Assembly (NCBI GenBank): GCA_029448655.1
Contig: JACCLO010000001.1
Span: 620,001-684,000 of the forward strand
Direction of reading: 5' to 3'
Source: Wolfiporia cocos
Lineage: Eukaryota > Basidiomycota > Agaricomycetes > Polyporales > Phaeolaceae
DNA length: 64,000 nucleotides
This document shows positions 52,684 through 63,818 of the stretch, piece after piece. The translations under genes were made by a program, and so were the position numbers. Every line of letters begins with the position of its first letter. Position 1 is the stretch's first letter. The notes beneath the pieces were generated by a model. It ran no database searches. It saw only the letters and a program-made list of their open reading frames with translations, and was not told where the DNA came from.

Positions 52684-52976
52684 CTGTCGATGGTTTCGGT
52701 TTCGCTTTCGGTCAACGTCGCGGTTGACATCGGAGGGATTTCTCCGAATCGTTCGAACGCTTCACGCGTTATTTCCCAAGCGGTCGTTCTTGCGGAGGGG
52801 TATACTTCTACCCACTTCGATGCCCTATCTTCTCTTGGAATGACAACAATTCCTCCGCGGTTACGGAAGGCTCCAATGGTGTCAGTCCACTCGTATCGGT
52901 TGAGTCTGTAGACTCCCTGAATGTCCTCGGGCAAGAGTTCAATCAGTCGTGCTGGGAATTCTGGTCCAAATATCAT
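52684..52976 (-). pseudogene. First ORF of the LTR2-family element, 3'-truncated
   Basis: From ATG 52976, just 34 nt past the primer site, 97 codons run into the LTR1 of D. They include ARLIELLPEDIQGVYRLNRY, GGIVVIPREDRASKWVEVYP and TREAFERFGEIPP. I recognise no domain. It could be an ORF1 or the start of gag; the leader is far shorter than in A, B and C. Confidence 0.5.
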
Positions 52977-53010
52977 GTGCCCTTACACCGTGGTAGGTGA
53001 GGGTGTGATA

Positions 53011-53021
53011 AGCTCGACCTT
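53011..53021 (-). promoter_or_regulatory. Self-primer binding site of the LTR2 family
   Basis: AAGGTCGAGCT (minus strand), 1 nt inside the LTR, is the exact reverse complement of AGCTCGACCTT in the LTR (minus strand 53357-53347; also 50236-50246 in the solo copy). Pairing ends at 11 nt on both sides. Confidence 0.8.
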
Positions 53022-53022
53022 C

Positions 53023-53730
53023 TGTTACGGGTCGAATACCCGTTCGTATTTCCGAATCGCGAATATAGATCGTTCTTCTGCACGTAGGCACGTCGCCGTA
53101 TGCAAGGCAAATACTCCTTAGATGCCTTCGGGTCCTAAGTGAAGTCCTTAGGAGATCGGTTAATATCCAATACGCGTTAGAGGATATAATCTGTTTAAGT
53201 GCGAGTCGAATAGGATATAAGACTCGCCTAAGTCCGAGAAGTCAGTGTGCACTTCGAGGACTTAGTCGTTTGGTTGCTCGAGTGAGAAATACTGAGCGTA
53301 GTTTCCTACGTTTGAGAACGAGTATAAGACTTCTTGTTTATACAACAAGGTCGAGCTGAAGAGCCCCGACGGTAAGTACATGAGTTTTTATACTACGCTA
53401 GGTTTCAGGGGTCAAGTCTGTCCCAGATGCCACCGATACTATCTACGCTATAGTCTCAAACATTTGATAAGTATGGAGTGATATATCTGAGACGATAGAT
53501 AGGAATGATGGCGGTTGAACGCCATCTGTTAGCTAATAAACGATGAACACGAAACGGGGGCAGGGTTGGATCTGCCAAAGATGAAACGAGCCCTACAGAC
53601 TAGTACAACTGGGGATGCGCCCAGTAAGATCACGAGTAGCCAGGGGAGTTGGTTGTGCAACAAGTCCCTGTATCGTATTTGCCCAATGGTGAGTTCTGTC
53701 GGTATTCGAAAAATTAGAATAACCGTAACA
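53023..53730 (-). repeat. LTR2, 5' LTR (708 bp)
   Basis: Plus-strand TGTTACGG...CGTAACA; an uninterrupted copy used to recognise the split LTR2 around elements A and B. Its right end joins pol of element E. Confidence 0.9.
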
Positions 53731-56098
53731 ATAACGCGGCTAGTGAGACGACCAAGAATAGTCCATTCTTCGTCGAACTAGGAAGGCATCCCAATGCAGG
53801 ACCTACGGATTTGAAGCCGACGCAATACTCGGACTTAAATCAATTTGCTTACGCCAGATGGTCAGCTCAAGAACAAGCTAAAGCAGCTATGAAATTGGCT
53901 GCTGAACGCTGGTCTTGGTACTACGATCAACATAAGCGCTTGGTACCGTTTAAAGTCGGCGATAAAGTACTCGTTGACGCCCGTAGCTGGCAAGACTCCG
54001 AAAGAAGTCTTAGTCCACGCTATTTGGGACCATTCAAGATAATTGAACAATTATCTCCGGTCACCTTTAGGGTACACATGGACGAGCAATACAGGGCTTA
54101 CCACCCAGTATTTCACGCTTCCAAGTTGGTCATGTACAAGGACCCGGTGCATCAGAAGGAACCAGAGCCTCAACCAGAAATGGTCGATGGCGAGGAATTA
54201 TGGGAAGTTGAGAAGATCTTAGATCATCGTCTCCGCGCAGGAAGAGTTGAATACAGAATCCGATGGAAAGGATTCGGTATCAATGACGACTCCTGGGTAC
54301 GCAAAGCCGATTGTCACAGATTTATCTGGGGCTTACAGCATTTTTCCTACGATTATAGCAATTTACCTGGGATTTATACGTCTAACTACAAGTTATCTAC
54401 GGGTTAACTCCCATTGCCACCACGACAAGCTCTTAACTGGGCTTATCACCACATGACCAGCTTACGTAACGCTACGGCACCTTCCGGTCCAATAGCAATA
54501 CTACAGCATACGTCGTAGGTCTCGCCCGTCAGAGCAAGACCAGCCATATCATAGATCTTAGATCATAATGATAGGCCGAGCGCGGCACGCTCGCATAATA
54601 ATGTCCACAAGTACAAACAGTGCCTCGCGGCCTTGTACTATTGGGTCGGCCTTCCCGGCTTCCCATCGCCATAAGATCCTAGATCACAATGGCACCTCAG
54701 GCGCGCCACGCCTTCGCATAATAATGGCAACACGGCCAAATAGCACTATATTAGCACCAAGGCAATATCGCTATAGGCTCGGCCTTCTCGGCCATCTCAC
54801 GGACTCGGCATTCTCCAAGTCCCGGGCTTCTGCCATCACGGCGTTGCCCAAACACCGGTCCTCGCCTCACGGCTAAGACCACCATATGTTCCGGTAACCA
54901 TCCGGGCCGGACATATCACATGCTACGGTGCCTGCTAGCCCAATAGCATTACGACCTCGGCGTCTCGCCTTGGTCAGCACACGATGACCGGCCAATCGCC
55001 ATTATACCTCACGGTATCCGGCAACCGGCATCCCTTATACCCGGGCTGCGCCCGTATTCACATGTCCATCTAACAATGAGACCACACGCTCTCTATTTTA
55101 CCATTGGCCCGGCCATTACCGGCGGGGCACGGCCTTTGTAGAGTAGTCATACCACTTGGTCGCCCTTATGGCAACCAAGCCCACATTCCTTATCGGGCAT
55201 GTACTATACAGTAGCACATGACCCGTTATTTATGTGTATATAAGTAGGGCCTTGACGGCCTATAACTTTAGTTCTATTCTTCTCGGCGTACGCCGTAGAA
55301 GAACCTTCCATCTACTACCCGCGTCTGATAACCTCTACCTCACCTTGTCGCCTTAGTTCATCGCAAGGATACTGGCGTGGTGAGTCCCACAGAGCCATCT
55401 GTGTCACCGATCTCGACTCGGCATATGACATTCTGCAGGAATACAAGGCTTCACACCCTATTCCAATGCAGGATGTCCCCCTCAGGCAATCAGCTAGAAG
55501 GAAAGAAGCAGTTCACGTCTTCGACCCTGACAGCGACGACTGGGAAGCCAACGAATGCACTTGGCCCGACGACTGGCCGCAGTATCGTGAGGAATTTGCG
55601 AAGGATCCTAAGCAGCGCATGGTTAGGCACCCCGATGGGGGATGGATGTCAGCTGACATCAACCAAAACGCGGACTTGAAAATCGTAGTCGGTGAAGGCG
55701 GCCGAATGCCGGAAAAAGGAACCAAGGACTCAGTTGGATTTGACCTGTACACTGCAACAGGCGATGTTCTGCCAGCTCACGGGCAGACAGAATACAACAC
55801 CAAACTGAAGATCCAGGTACCTTTCGGCACTTACGGACGTATCGCCCCCCGCTCTAGTCTCGCCCGCAAAGGCATAGACGTAATGGGTGGCGTTATCAAC
55901 CACGATTATCAAGGCGAAGTAATCATCATTCTCCGGAATCACTCCGACATATCTATCGATATTCGGGCCGGTGATAAGATTGCTCAGCTCATCTGCGAAG
56001 TTGCTAAGGACCCGCACATTACGCTACACGGAAAATCTTACTTTGAAAAGATTAAATCCGAGCGCGGTACTGGTGGATTCGGCTCCACAGGAAAGTAA
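53731..56098 (+). pseudogene. pol: Pol 3' part of element E, interrupted; dUTPase Asp lost
   Basis: 53731-54311 and 55412-56098 add up to the same length as the matching part of B (1266 nt from the shared AACGCGG), so no small indels occurred. It contains the GPF module, a chromodomain split by LTR5, and dUTPase. dUTPase motif 3 reads GVINHDYQGE instead of GVIDHDYQGE: the conserved Asp is Asn, which should disable the enzyme. Confidence 0.9.
54312..55406 (+). repeat. Solo LTR5 in pol of element E (1095 bp)
   Basis: TGTCACAG...CTGTGTCA flanked by CCGAT at 54307-54311 and 55407-55411. TATATAAG at 55237-55244; AGTTCTATTCT at 55270-55280, 33 nt downstream, is the predicted transcript start. Confidence 0.92.
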
Positions 56099-56138
56099 TC
56101 GTTCCATTAGGGACAATGAAACCTGAAGAGGGGGTAAT

Positions 56139-56836
56139 GTCACAGATTTGGGACATGCCACTATTTTTCCCGTATTTCTAACTATTTATCTGGTATTTCT
56201 ACGACCTTGTAGACATTCACGCTGCTAAGCGCCCGTCTACATGTACACGCAACCAAGCAACACGTACACAACGCGGTATACGTCCACCTGTCATAACAAC
56301 ACGTACATAACACGCTTGTACGCATCAATGACTCAGCGGATTAACCTCCGGTGTTACGCGCCTTACTCATATCCCGATACCGGGCTATGTCAGTACAATT
56401 GGATAAGCGGCCTGCTCGTTATCACATGCCAATGACCCTACAATTACTCATATCTCGATACCGGTATATAAGAATCACATGCATGGCTTACTAACGTAGC
56501 TGCAGCCACTTCCACAACATGGACCTACGGTCCAAACAAACGCTCTTACTGGTGCGGCCATTACCGGCACACATGGTCTACTGTAGTTTACGACTTAACC
56601 ATATTAGTTATGTCTGCGCACAGACCACTTTCATGTTTGGCTCCCTTATTGGAAACCAAACAAAGCATGTATATAAGTAGGGCTATCTCAGCGGATAAGC
56701 CTTAGATTTGTTCTCTGCATTCGCACAGTCACATATCATCTCTGCTTGCGCCTACTAGTCTCCTCACCAACCTCCAGCAACTACTTCAAGTCGCCTATAA
56801 GGTTATAGTGTGAGTCCCACAGTCTAGTCTGTGTCA
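56139..56836 (+). repeat. 3' LTR of element E (698 bp)
   Basis: TGTCACAG...CTGTGTCA after AGAGGGGGTAA. It contains the 47-nt segment missing in B. Confidence 0.92.
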
Positions 56837-57005
56837 GAGATTCCGAAGACTGCTACAGTTCTCTGTGCACAGACAGGAGCCGGAAAGGTATGTTTTCTGT
56901 TGTATTGACTGACGTGGCCTAGACTGACTCTTATGCTCATGCCTCACTCGGTCAGCAGTCACCTCACCCTCCCCACATCCATCCTGCCGATTCTTATGTG
57001 GCTAC
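56837..57005 (+). other. Possible P-loop exon fragment
   Basis: Directly after the LTR, codons IPKTATVLCAQTGAGK end at a GTATGT donor. AQTGAGK resembles a nucleotide-binding loop (kinesin- or helicase-like). Too short to assign. Confidence 0.25.
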
Positions 57006-58048
57006 TTGAATGCGCTCGCATCAGCACTTGAACAATGGTGCACAGAATGGAAAACTCAGCCGCATCGCAACCTTGCTGGCACTGCACTTCCTAACCTGCC
57101 CTCCCTTAAATTGCACCCCTTCCACCACTGTTACACCAGCACTTGTGACATTCATGCTCGCCTAATCCAAACCCTACTTGGGCACGGACATTTTGGTGAG
57201 TGCTACCAACACTTTGTACCCTCCGAGACCTCCTACTGCCCCTGCAATAGCACTACCATCCAGACCAGCTCACACATCTTGTGCGACTGCCCCCTGACAC
57301 GGTTAACCACCGTGCTACCTGCCCTAGCAGGGAACCCCTATATCCGCCCTAAAGCCCCCCATCCTCCAATAGGTGGAGAACAAGAAGGCACCCTTATAAA
57401 GGGTCTGCCGTATTGCCTGAGGTCGCAACCCATGAGTGTACCATGACGCCCCCAGACTAGCAAGTAAAGAGCAAAGAAGTAAGGATGTAATGAATAGAGG
57501 CCCCCACACCCAAGTAGGATGCAGCGAGCTTGTTGCTAAGTTGCTCACAGAGGCACGCAGCAGAGGGTATTGAGGTTGACCAGGGGACATGCCCCCTAGG
57601 CCGAGATTCTAAGTCTGAGGAGTAGCCTCAGACGTCGCCTGTATATATACATGTAGCTGCCCATCTAACTACTAGACCACCTTGCCCTAAAGGCATGGTC
57701 TGTGCACAATAAGGTCAGGTGCTACTGTAACGAGGTGACGCTGTTACTTAGAATGTAACGACAAGTGACCATATTGTAACGAGATAAGATAAAGACTTAT
57801 CTACCCATGCACGTGCTGTCCGGCGAGCGGTTAAAGTCCCAAAAACCTGTATTTTGATGCAAAATAGGGGAAATAATGCCACAATTTCTTGTGACACCCC
57901 CTCCATGAAGATGCATGCCCCCACCTTCACCAAGCCTCACCGGTGCTCAACCTTCCCCACCACGAGAAGAGGACTCACAACGTTCTTCCGCTTCCTGGCC
58001 GGCTCTACTGCTTTCATGAAACCCATAACCCCCCACCCGTTGCTATAG
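57006..58048 (+). pseudogene. Non-LTR retrotransposon C-terminus, interrupted by LTR3
   Basis: 57006-57294 encodes LIQTLLGHGHFGECYQHFVP and the Cys/His cluster CPCN...HILCDCPL, the C-terminal zinc-finger region typical of fungal LINE-type elements (downstream of RT/RNase H). LTR3 interrupts it; after 57896 the sequence continues as LHEDACPHLHQASP and then, in another frame, RRGLTTFFRFLAGSTAF. It is frameshifted and 5'-truncated. Confidence 0.7.
57295..57896 (-). repeat. LTR3 copy, solo (602 bp)
   Basis: TGACACGG...TTGTGACA on the plus strand, matching the LTR3 copies near 8 kb. Flanks GCCCC and CCCCC are a near-match to a 5-bp duplication in a C-rich run. Confidence 0.8.
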
Positions 58049-58610
58049 ACCCAGGGTAAGTTCCTGGGCTGTGATAGCCCACCCTCCTCCAAATAACCAC
58101 TTTCATCTTTCACCTACGACTTCTCCCCTGATGCGCCCAAGACCTCTGCGTATCTGCCCTCCATAGTCACTGCGCCCAGCACGACCACTTTTGTACTTTG
58201 TTTACTGCTGCAGGATACAAATGTATTCAGAAAAGATGTGACATGTGAGACTCTCTGCCAGATGGCGGTCCGACCCTCCATTTTAACAATACTTGGGCAG
58301 AAAATACTCAAGAAATACTTTAAGTGCATCCACAGGATTTCCTGCTGCAAAAATGTGTGAATATTCAATAAAATCTATGCTCACAATATTTAATGTCAGA
58401 CAAGTAGCTTTCTTCTGCAGGAAAGATGCTGTAAATATTTTAAACAAGTTCACTGTTCATCCCAGGTTTTCAAGGACAATTTACTTTATTTGTTTCTATC
58501 ACCTTGTTCAGGGCATTTCTGCGGTAAAGATTGTGCTATGCACGTAGTGTAAGGATATGGATCACCCTAGTTAAGGTTTCCCATTGTATTCTCTCTTGCT
58601 CGCTCTTGAT
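58049..58610. other. Intergenic, nothing recognised before the hAT-like element
   Basis: A/T-rich. The part nearest the hAT-like element (about 58570-58610) resembles sequence near 63375. Confidence 0.3.
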
Positions 58611-59245
58611 TAGTGATGTGCCAGGCCCGGCTTTGGGCCATAGGCCGGGCCGGGCCAAGCCCTACTTGAGCCGGGCCGGGCCGGACCCTACACCACAGCT
58701 TGAGATGGCCCAGGGCCCGGCTTGTGTCTCAAGCCGGGCCGGGCCAAGCCGTGAGCTCCAGCCTGAAAGCTCTAACGGATAAAATGTCTAGTAACTATGA
58801 CATAAGGATATATATAGTAGCAGTATTCCATATTCCAATGAAGTATGTCTATATCATTAAATTCAAGCAAGAGGATAGTCCCATAAATTGAATATTTGGT
58901 GCTGAAGCCTGTCGCTCACTTTTGGGCGCCTATACGATGCCCCATTTGGAAGGCGTGCCACAGAGCACCGTGCCGGTGAAATGATGATTTCACACTATAA
59001 TTCACTAATTATTGAAGATACTGGAGCTTGGCTTTGTCAGAAGATAGTTGCAGAAGGTACGTTATGAGTTTGTGTGGCTACAGTGATGATCATCCTCACA
59101 GTGCCCCCGGGCAAGCCCCAGGCCGGGCCGGGCCAAGCCCTGGGCCGTCAATGGGGGCCCGGCCTGAGGTTTTGAAAAGCCAAGGCCGTCCAAAGCTGGG
59201 CCAAAGCCGGGGCTTTTGAGCCGGGCCGGGCCTGGCACATCACTA
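58611..59245 (-). mobile_element. hAT-like non-autonomous element copy 3 (635 bp)
   Basis: TAGTGATGTGCCAGGCC...GGCCTGGCACATCACTA with perfect 8-bp duplications CTCTTGAT (58603-58610, 59246-59253). It is the reverse complement of copy 2. Long GC-rich arms could form a large hairpin. No coding capacity. Confidence 0.92.
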
Positions 59246-59430
59246 CTCTTGATCGTCGTAGTTTGCATGCGACCAAGGAGGACTTACTGTAGCGAAGGCA
59301 GCGGCGGTGCACAGAGCTAGGTGCCGCATGTAATGCGCACAGCGTATCTAATTTCTGGTGCGTTCGTGAACCACTACCCAATAAGTCGCACAAATAGGTA
59401 TTATTTGCTTTCGAAATTGTGTGACATGGC
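59246..59430 (+). repeat. Segment duplicated at about 63405-63600
   Basis: Shares GAGCACAGCGTATCTAATTT-type and AATAGGTATTATTTGCT blocks, in order, with the sequence near 63480-63560; the second copy lacks the hAT-like insertion. Confidence 0.7.
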
Positions 59431-60795
59431 CTCTCATCAACTTCGACCGTTCAGGCAGTAATTAAACACTAACGCGAATAGACGAAAAGATGGACTGCAG
59501 GAGTGACGCACATCTGTAGATGGTTACATAAATAGGACTTCGTCGAAATTTGGGTTAGCGTGAGCGACATGAATGCGATCACCGAAAGACTCACCAGCCT
59601 CGCTCTTAGACATCCCGGATATATCGCTCCAGCCCTGTTTGGCCCGATCGTCTGAATTCGAGCTATGAACGCTATCAGCAGTGGAATTCTCCATGAACAT
59701 TGACATGAAGCAATGCGGCGACACACGAGTGTTCGCGTAGCAGCAATGACGCTGTCAGTCTGCCAGAATGAGAAAAGGGCGGCCAGGGCCGTGGACGATC
59801 TTCAAGCTAGCTTTGGTCACTACAAGCAGAACGCGTTCAAGTGCAAATGGCGAGCGAGACGATTGGTACGTAATCATTTACTCCATTTCTCGCTCCCTAT
59901 ATGCTCATATCAACTTGCACCAGGAGCACCGAACAGCAAGCAATCGTCTAGCTCCGTATTCCCCCGGACCAGATACGACACTACTCGTGCTTGAGTGTGT
60001 TATGCTGCACAACACGTTTTGCGATCAGTGGCCACTTGTCCTATAATAGTATCTTGGTATGTTAATGGATCAACAGGTTCACGGTCCACTTGTCATAACC
60101 TCGAGAGAACTCTGATGATCCCGGTCACGGAGGTAGTAAGCAACTAATCCTGCATTGCCTGAGGCAGACGCGTATCGGCAGTGCGAGAACGTTCAGGCGC
60201 GCTGTGCTTATCTGTGCCACATCCGACGTACGCAAAATCTTCCCAGAAGGCTGTTCGAAGCCAAGAGTGGCCAGTGCAGCACACGGGGCAGTGCGACATG
60301 AGGGCGCACAAGATAAACCATGAACTGGAGCAGAAGGAGAGTATTACCATGAGCTTGGATATAGGGACATCAAGCTCAAGGCTGGGTGCGGTGACTGTTC
60401 AGGGCGAATTCAGATGAATGATGTACATGTCTACCATGAAGGCTGTGCAGGGCTGCGCGCATGTGCGGGCGCGTCGAAAAATCGGACCCGAGTGGGCGTC
60501 AGAAGCGTCTTATAAGCACCCTGATACCATGAACATGGAGATAGAGCACTTTCCTTCGTCCCTCGCCTCTCGCTACTTGATCCCTTCTCCCCCGATCGGC
60601 GTCCCCCAGCAAGAAACTATCAAAATACGAGATGACCGATGAGATGGAATGGGAGCCCGCAGCGGTGCGTTTGTAGCGCAGTTGTGACATTAAATCAAGA
60701 CTTGAGCTGCTCCTCAGTCACATATAATAGAGGGCTCAGCATTCGACGTTGAGGCACAGTTACTGCGAGAGATCGAGTGGCGTCCGCCGAGGGGT
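59431..60795. other. Upstream region of the F-box gene
   Basis: No gene recognised with confidence. A minus-strand frame at 59724-59524 (ENSTADSVHSSNSDDRAK onward, 66 codons) has protein-like composition but no family. Upstream of 60796 the F-box frame stays open to about 60721, so its true start may lie here. Confidence 0.3.
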
Positions 60796-62155
60796 GTGCA
60801 GGAACCAGTAATTTCGAGACGGGATGCCCCAGGCCTACTACCTCAGTTCAACTTGGAGACGGCAGCATCCCGGTTACCAATCGGGATGTGGGACAAGATT
60901 TTAAGATACCTCGCAGATGAGCGGGAGACGTTGGGTATCGCGGAGCAAGTATGCAAAGGGTGGTACCCAACCAGTCATCGCCTCAAGCAAGTTCGTCTCA
61001 TCAAAGGACAACGTTGGGGTAGCATGGAAGACGTACACCTGTATGCACGTTATATCAAGACGATTCCGAGGTCAAGACGCAGAGAGACTCGAGTTTTCTT
61101 CCAGCACAGTGCAGCAGAGGAGGGCAAGCAGCGCAGCAGAGGGAATCAGCGCAGCCTCGGCCATCTCGGCACGTTTGCAGCAATGTTCGCAGGCGGACTC
61201 CTCCCACGCCTGTCATGGCTCTGTATCGAATATGGAGAATGGACGCCGGGTGCGATTCAACAAAGCGCGTTCCTGCATCTCTCAGCCTTCCATTCGATCG
61301 CTTTTCTGGAACTCCGGGACATCACCTTTCCTTCGATCTCGGTGCTCTTGCGTCTGGTCTGCGCATTCGATCACATGGAGAATCTCGAAATTTATCGCTT
61401 ACGGTTGTTGGACAGACGGATGCCTCCGGCCAACAGACGATGGGCTCCCTCGCCAAGGCTCAGATATTTGACTTTCTCATATCTGTACTGGCCAGATGTA
61501 GTTCACACGCTAGGCCCAACGGTTCGGCTAAAGACGTCCAGCGGCTCTGAAACTGTACAGTTCCTCTTGAACGCCGTCAGCTGCTCGGATCTGAATCAGC
61601 TACTGCGTCATGCAGGCAAAGCCTTATATGAGTTCAGGGTAGAACCACTCAAATCGCTCTTGGGTATAAATCCACACAGCATACAACCTCTTCGCGGTAC
61701 GCAGATTCGTAACCTGACAGTTAGTATGCTCACTGCATGTCTCTTGGGCAGTATCAGATATAAACATGTCCCGGAGTGTTGGCCTGCAGAAGCTGACTGT
61801 ATTCATTTACGGAGACACACCTGCAGCTTTGCTGGAGAGAGCGGGGACATATGCTGTAATTCAGCAGATGATTTCATCCACATGCCCTACAGTGCTTGAG
61901 CAAATTACAATCAACGTGCAGCTTAATCCCTCGGAAGCGAGCCCATCAATTATATCGCACGTGCTGCTCGCATTGCGTAGATCACTATGTCCCCCGGACC
62001 ACCCCCTCGCATCGGAAAAGTACGTGTCGCTGGAGTCGGTGGAGCTGCATTGCGTCCTCATGGACGAAACCTTCAAGAGGCGGATGGAGACCGAGTGGGC
62101 CAATCTCGCACCGATTTGGTTCCCCAGTCTCTATTCTCGTGGGATCATCAAGTAG
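60796..62155 (+). CDS. F-box protein
   Basis: Exon 60796-61719 and exon 61790-62155 join in phase across a 70-nt GTTAGT...CTGCAG intron, giving about 430 residues. An F-box occurs near the N-terminus (LPIGMWDKILRYLADERETL, then VCKGWYPTSH), followed by leucine-rich segments (FLELRDITFPSISVLLRLV, LEIYRLRLL, LTVFIYGDTP, SLESVELHCVL). F-box proteins hand substrates to SCF ubiquitin ligases; mushroom genomes have large families of this kind. The given start is a GTG in an open frame; the true ATG is unresolved and may be in an upstream exon. The first in-frame ATG inside is at the MWDKIL codons. Confidence 0.65.
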
Positions 62156-63350
62156 GCATCACAGTTTCATTCGCTTGAATGTGGAGAATCACTCATCTGT
62201 ATACCGTCTCAGACTTGCAATAGATTAAGGCGTGACCATTTAACGACGTCATCACGACTACACTCCAAGCGTTCGTGATGATGAACTCGCTCTCCTCATA
62301 CGGGCTGACTAAAACCTTCCGATGTTCAGCTCTACCATCATTTTTACGTGAATATGGCACAGCCTCCCGTCACCGCGATGCGGACTGGCTACACAAGTGC
62401 GACGCAAAGTCTCTTCGTCTCGTCGTCGTCGCGCCTCCCTCGGATGACGGCGTTGTGGAGGATATCTGAGTTTCCATTTCCTGTGTAGACAACCTAGACG
62501 AGATTCATCACTTCAGGCTATCCGATCTGAAGTGCATTGTGAAGGAGCCGAAGGAGTTGGTGACCCCCTGCGTGAGTACCACGGTTTGTCGTTTCCTTGA
62601 CCGTCTGAGTGGCACACACATGACAGGCATTGGGCCAGGAAGGGAACAGGGCATCTCCTTTGTGATCGTGGCTGGGAGTGCAGCCCAATCCACGGTGCTG
62701 CTTACCGCGGTGGTCGAGTCGTGATGTCCACACTCTTGTGACTCTGGCCGCATGTTAGAGGACGACATGGAGGTGTCACCGCTTTTGTACTCCTGGATTA
62801 AGATAATACTGCTGCGCTCTGGGCGTTATCGTCTTCGTCTCTGAATCGATGCCAATGAACTTACGTCTCATGAGGCACAAGGTAGAGGAGATTTCACTGA
62901 AATTTTTCGTGACCAGATTGTATCAGCAGATGGACCTCTGATCGCCATCTATTCAACGCCCGGATCACCTTTGCGCGGCATGGTCCACTGACCCGAGCAC
63001 GTCGTACCTCTCGCACATTTCTTGCAGCTGGGGCGCAACGTACTTCGCGTGAATTCCGCACCTATTTCACCTCCTGACTCTTTGGGCTCATGTGGGACAC
63101 GGACAAGGTCGCCGTCTCCAATTTGCAGTCGAACAAACGACCACGCTCATAGAGGAAGCAGCCGATCGAGCTCGTGTGGCTTTGCCCGTACGTGATGCTG
63201 TATCCAAACTATGCCGACTTCGTCTCACCGTCGACGAGCCACCTTGAAGTTGACCTGTGTGTAGGGACGTGTTCCTTTAGTTGTGTCTGCACAAAAAAGC
63301 TACGCTCCCTGCAATTGATTAGCTTGCCGGGCCCTCCGCGAACTGGAACC
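62156..63350. other. Region downstream of the F-box gene
   Basis: 62485-62724 has a short frame (DEIHHFRLSDLKCIVKEPKE onward) that resembles a leucine-rich tail of an F-box-type protein but cannot be joined to anything. The rest holds no recognised gene, repeat or RNA. Confidence 0.3.
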
Positions 63351-63818
63351 GGACGATGGACCTCCCAAATAGAAGTTTACCATGTGTTTTCTCTTGCTCA
63401 TCCTTGATCATCGTGGTTTGTATTCGACTGAGAATGACTTATTGTGGCGAGGCAACGGCGGTATATAGAAGTAGGTACGGCGGTAGTGAGCACAGCGTAT
63501 CTAATTTCTTGTTCGTTCGCGAACCAGGACTCAAAATGTCACAGAATAGGTATTATTTGCTCGCAATATCGTGCGATATGGCCTCCCATACAAATTATTT
63601 TCGATATTCGAATCAACCATTGTCTCAGGCTCCTAAAACCATCTGTCGCTGAAGTGTTCTCGCTCCAATAGTTGAAGTCGCTTTAATGCTCAGAATGTAA
63701 AATCATGTGAAAGATTACTATATTGGTCAAAAGTAAGGGGAGGAGAACACTGCAGGATGGCTGGCCCAACTGGTCATCCAAGATCCTTGAGCACCAGTCC
63801 ACGTGTGCTAAGTGGGTG
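63351..63818 (+). repeat. Second copy of the duplicated segment (empty hAT site) and flank
   Basis: About 63380-63600 aligns with both flanks of hAT-like copy 3 (CTCTTGCTC, CTTGATCATCG, then the block of 59255-59430) and has no insertion. 63600-63818 holds nothing recognised. Confidence 0.65.

Larger units (their letters stand above)
52684..53730 (-). mobile_element. 5' end of an LTR2-family element
   Basis: Minus-strand order: LTR2 (53730-53023), one base, primer site (53021-53011), short leader, and the first ORF, cut at 52684 by the LTR of element D. This is the only place in the window where internal sequence of the LTR2 family is joined to its LTR. Confidence 0.75.
53731..56836 (+). mobile_element. 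Element E: 3' part of a B/C-family copy with solo LTR5 inside pol
   Basis: Pol from late integrase (53731) to stop (56098), interrupted by LTR5, then purine tract and 3' LTR 56139-56836. The 5' part is missing at the LTR2 junction. Confidence 0.92.
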
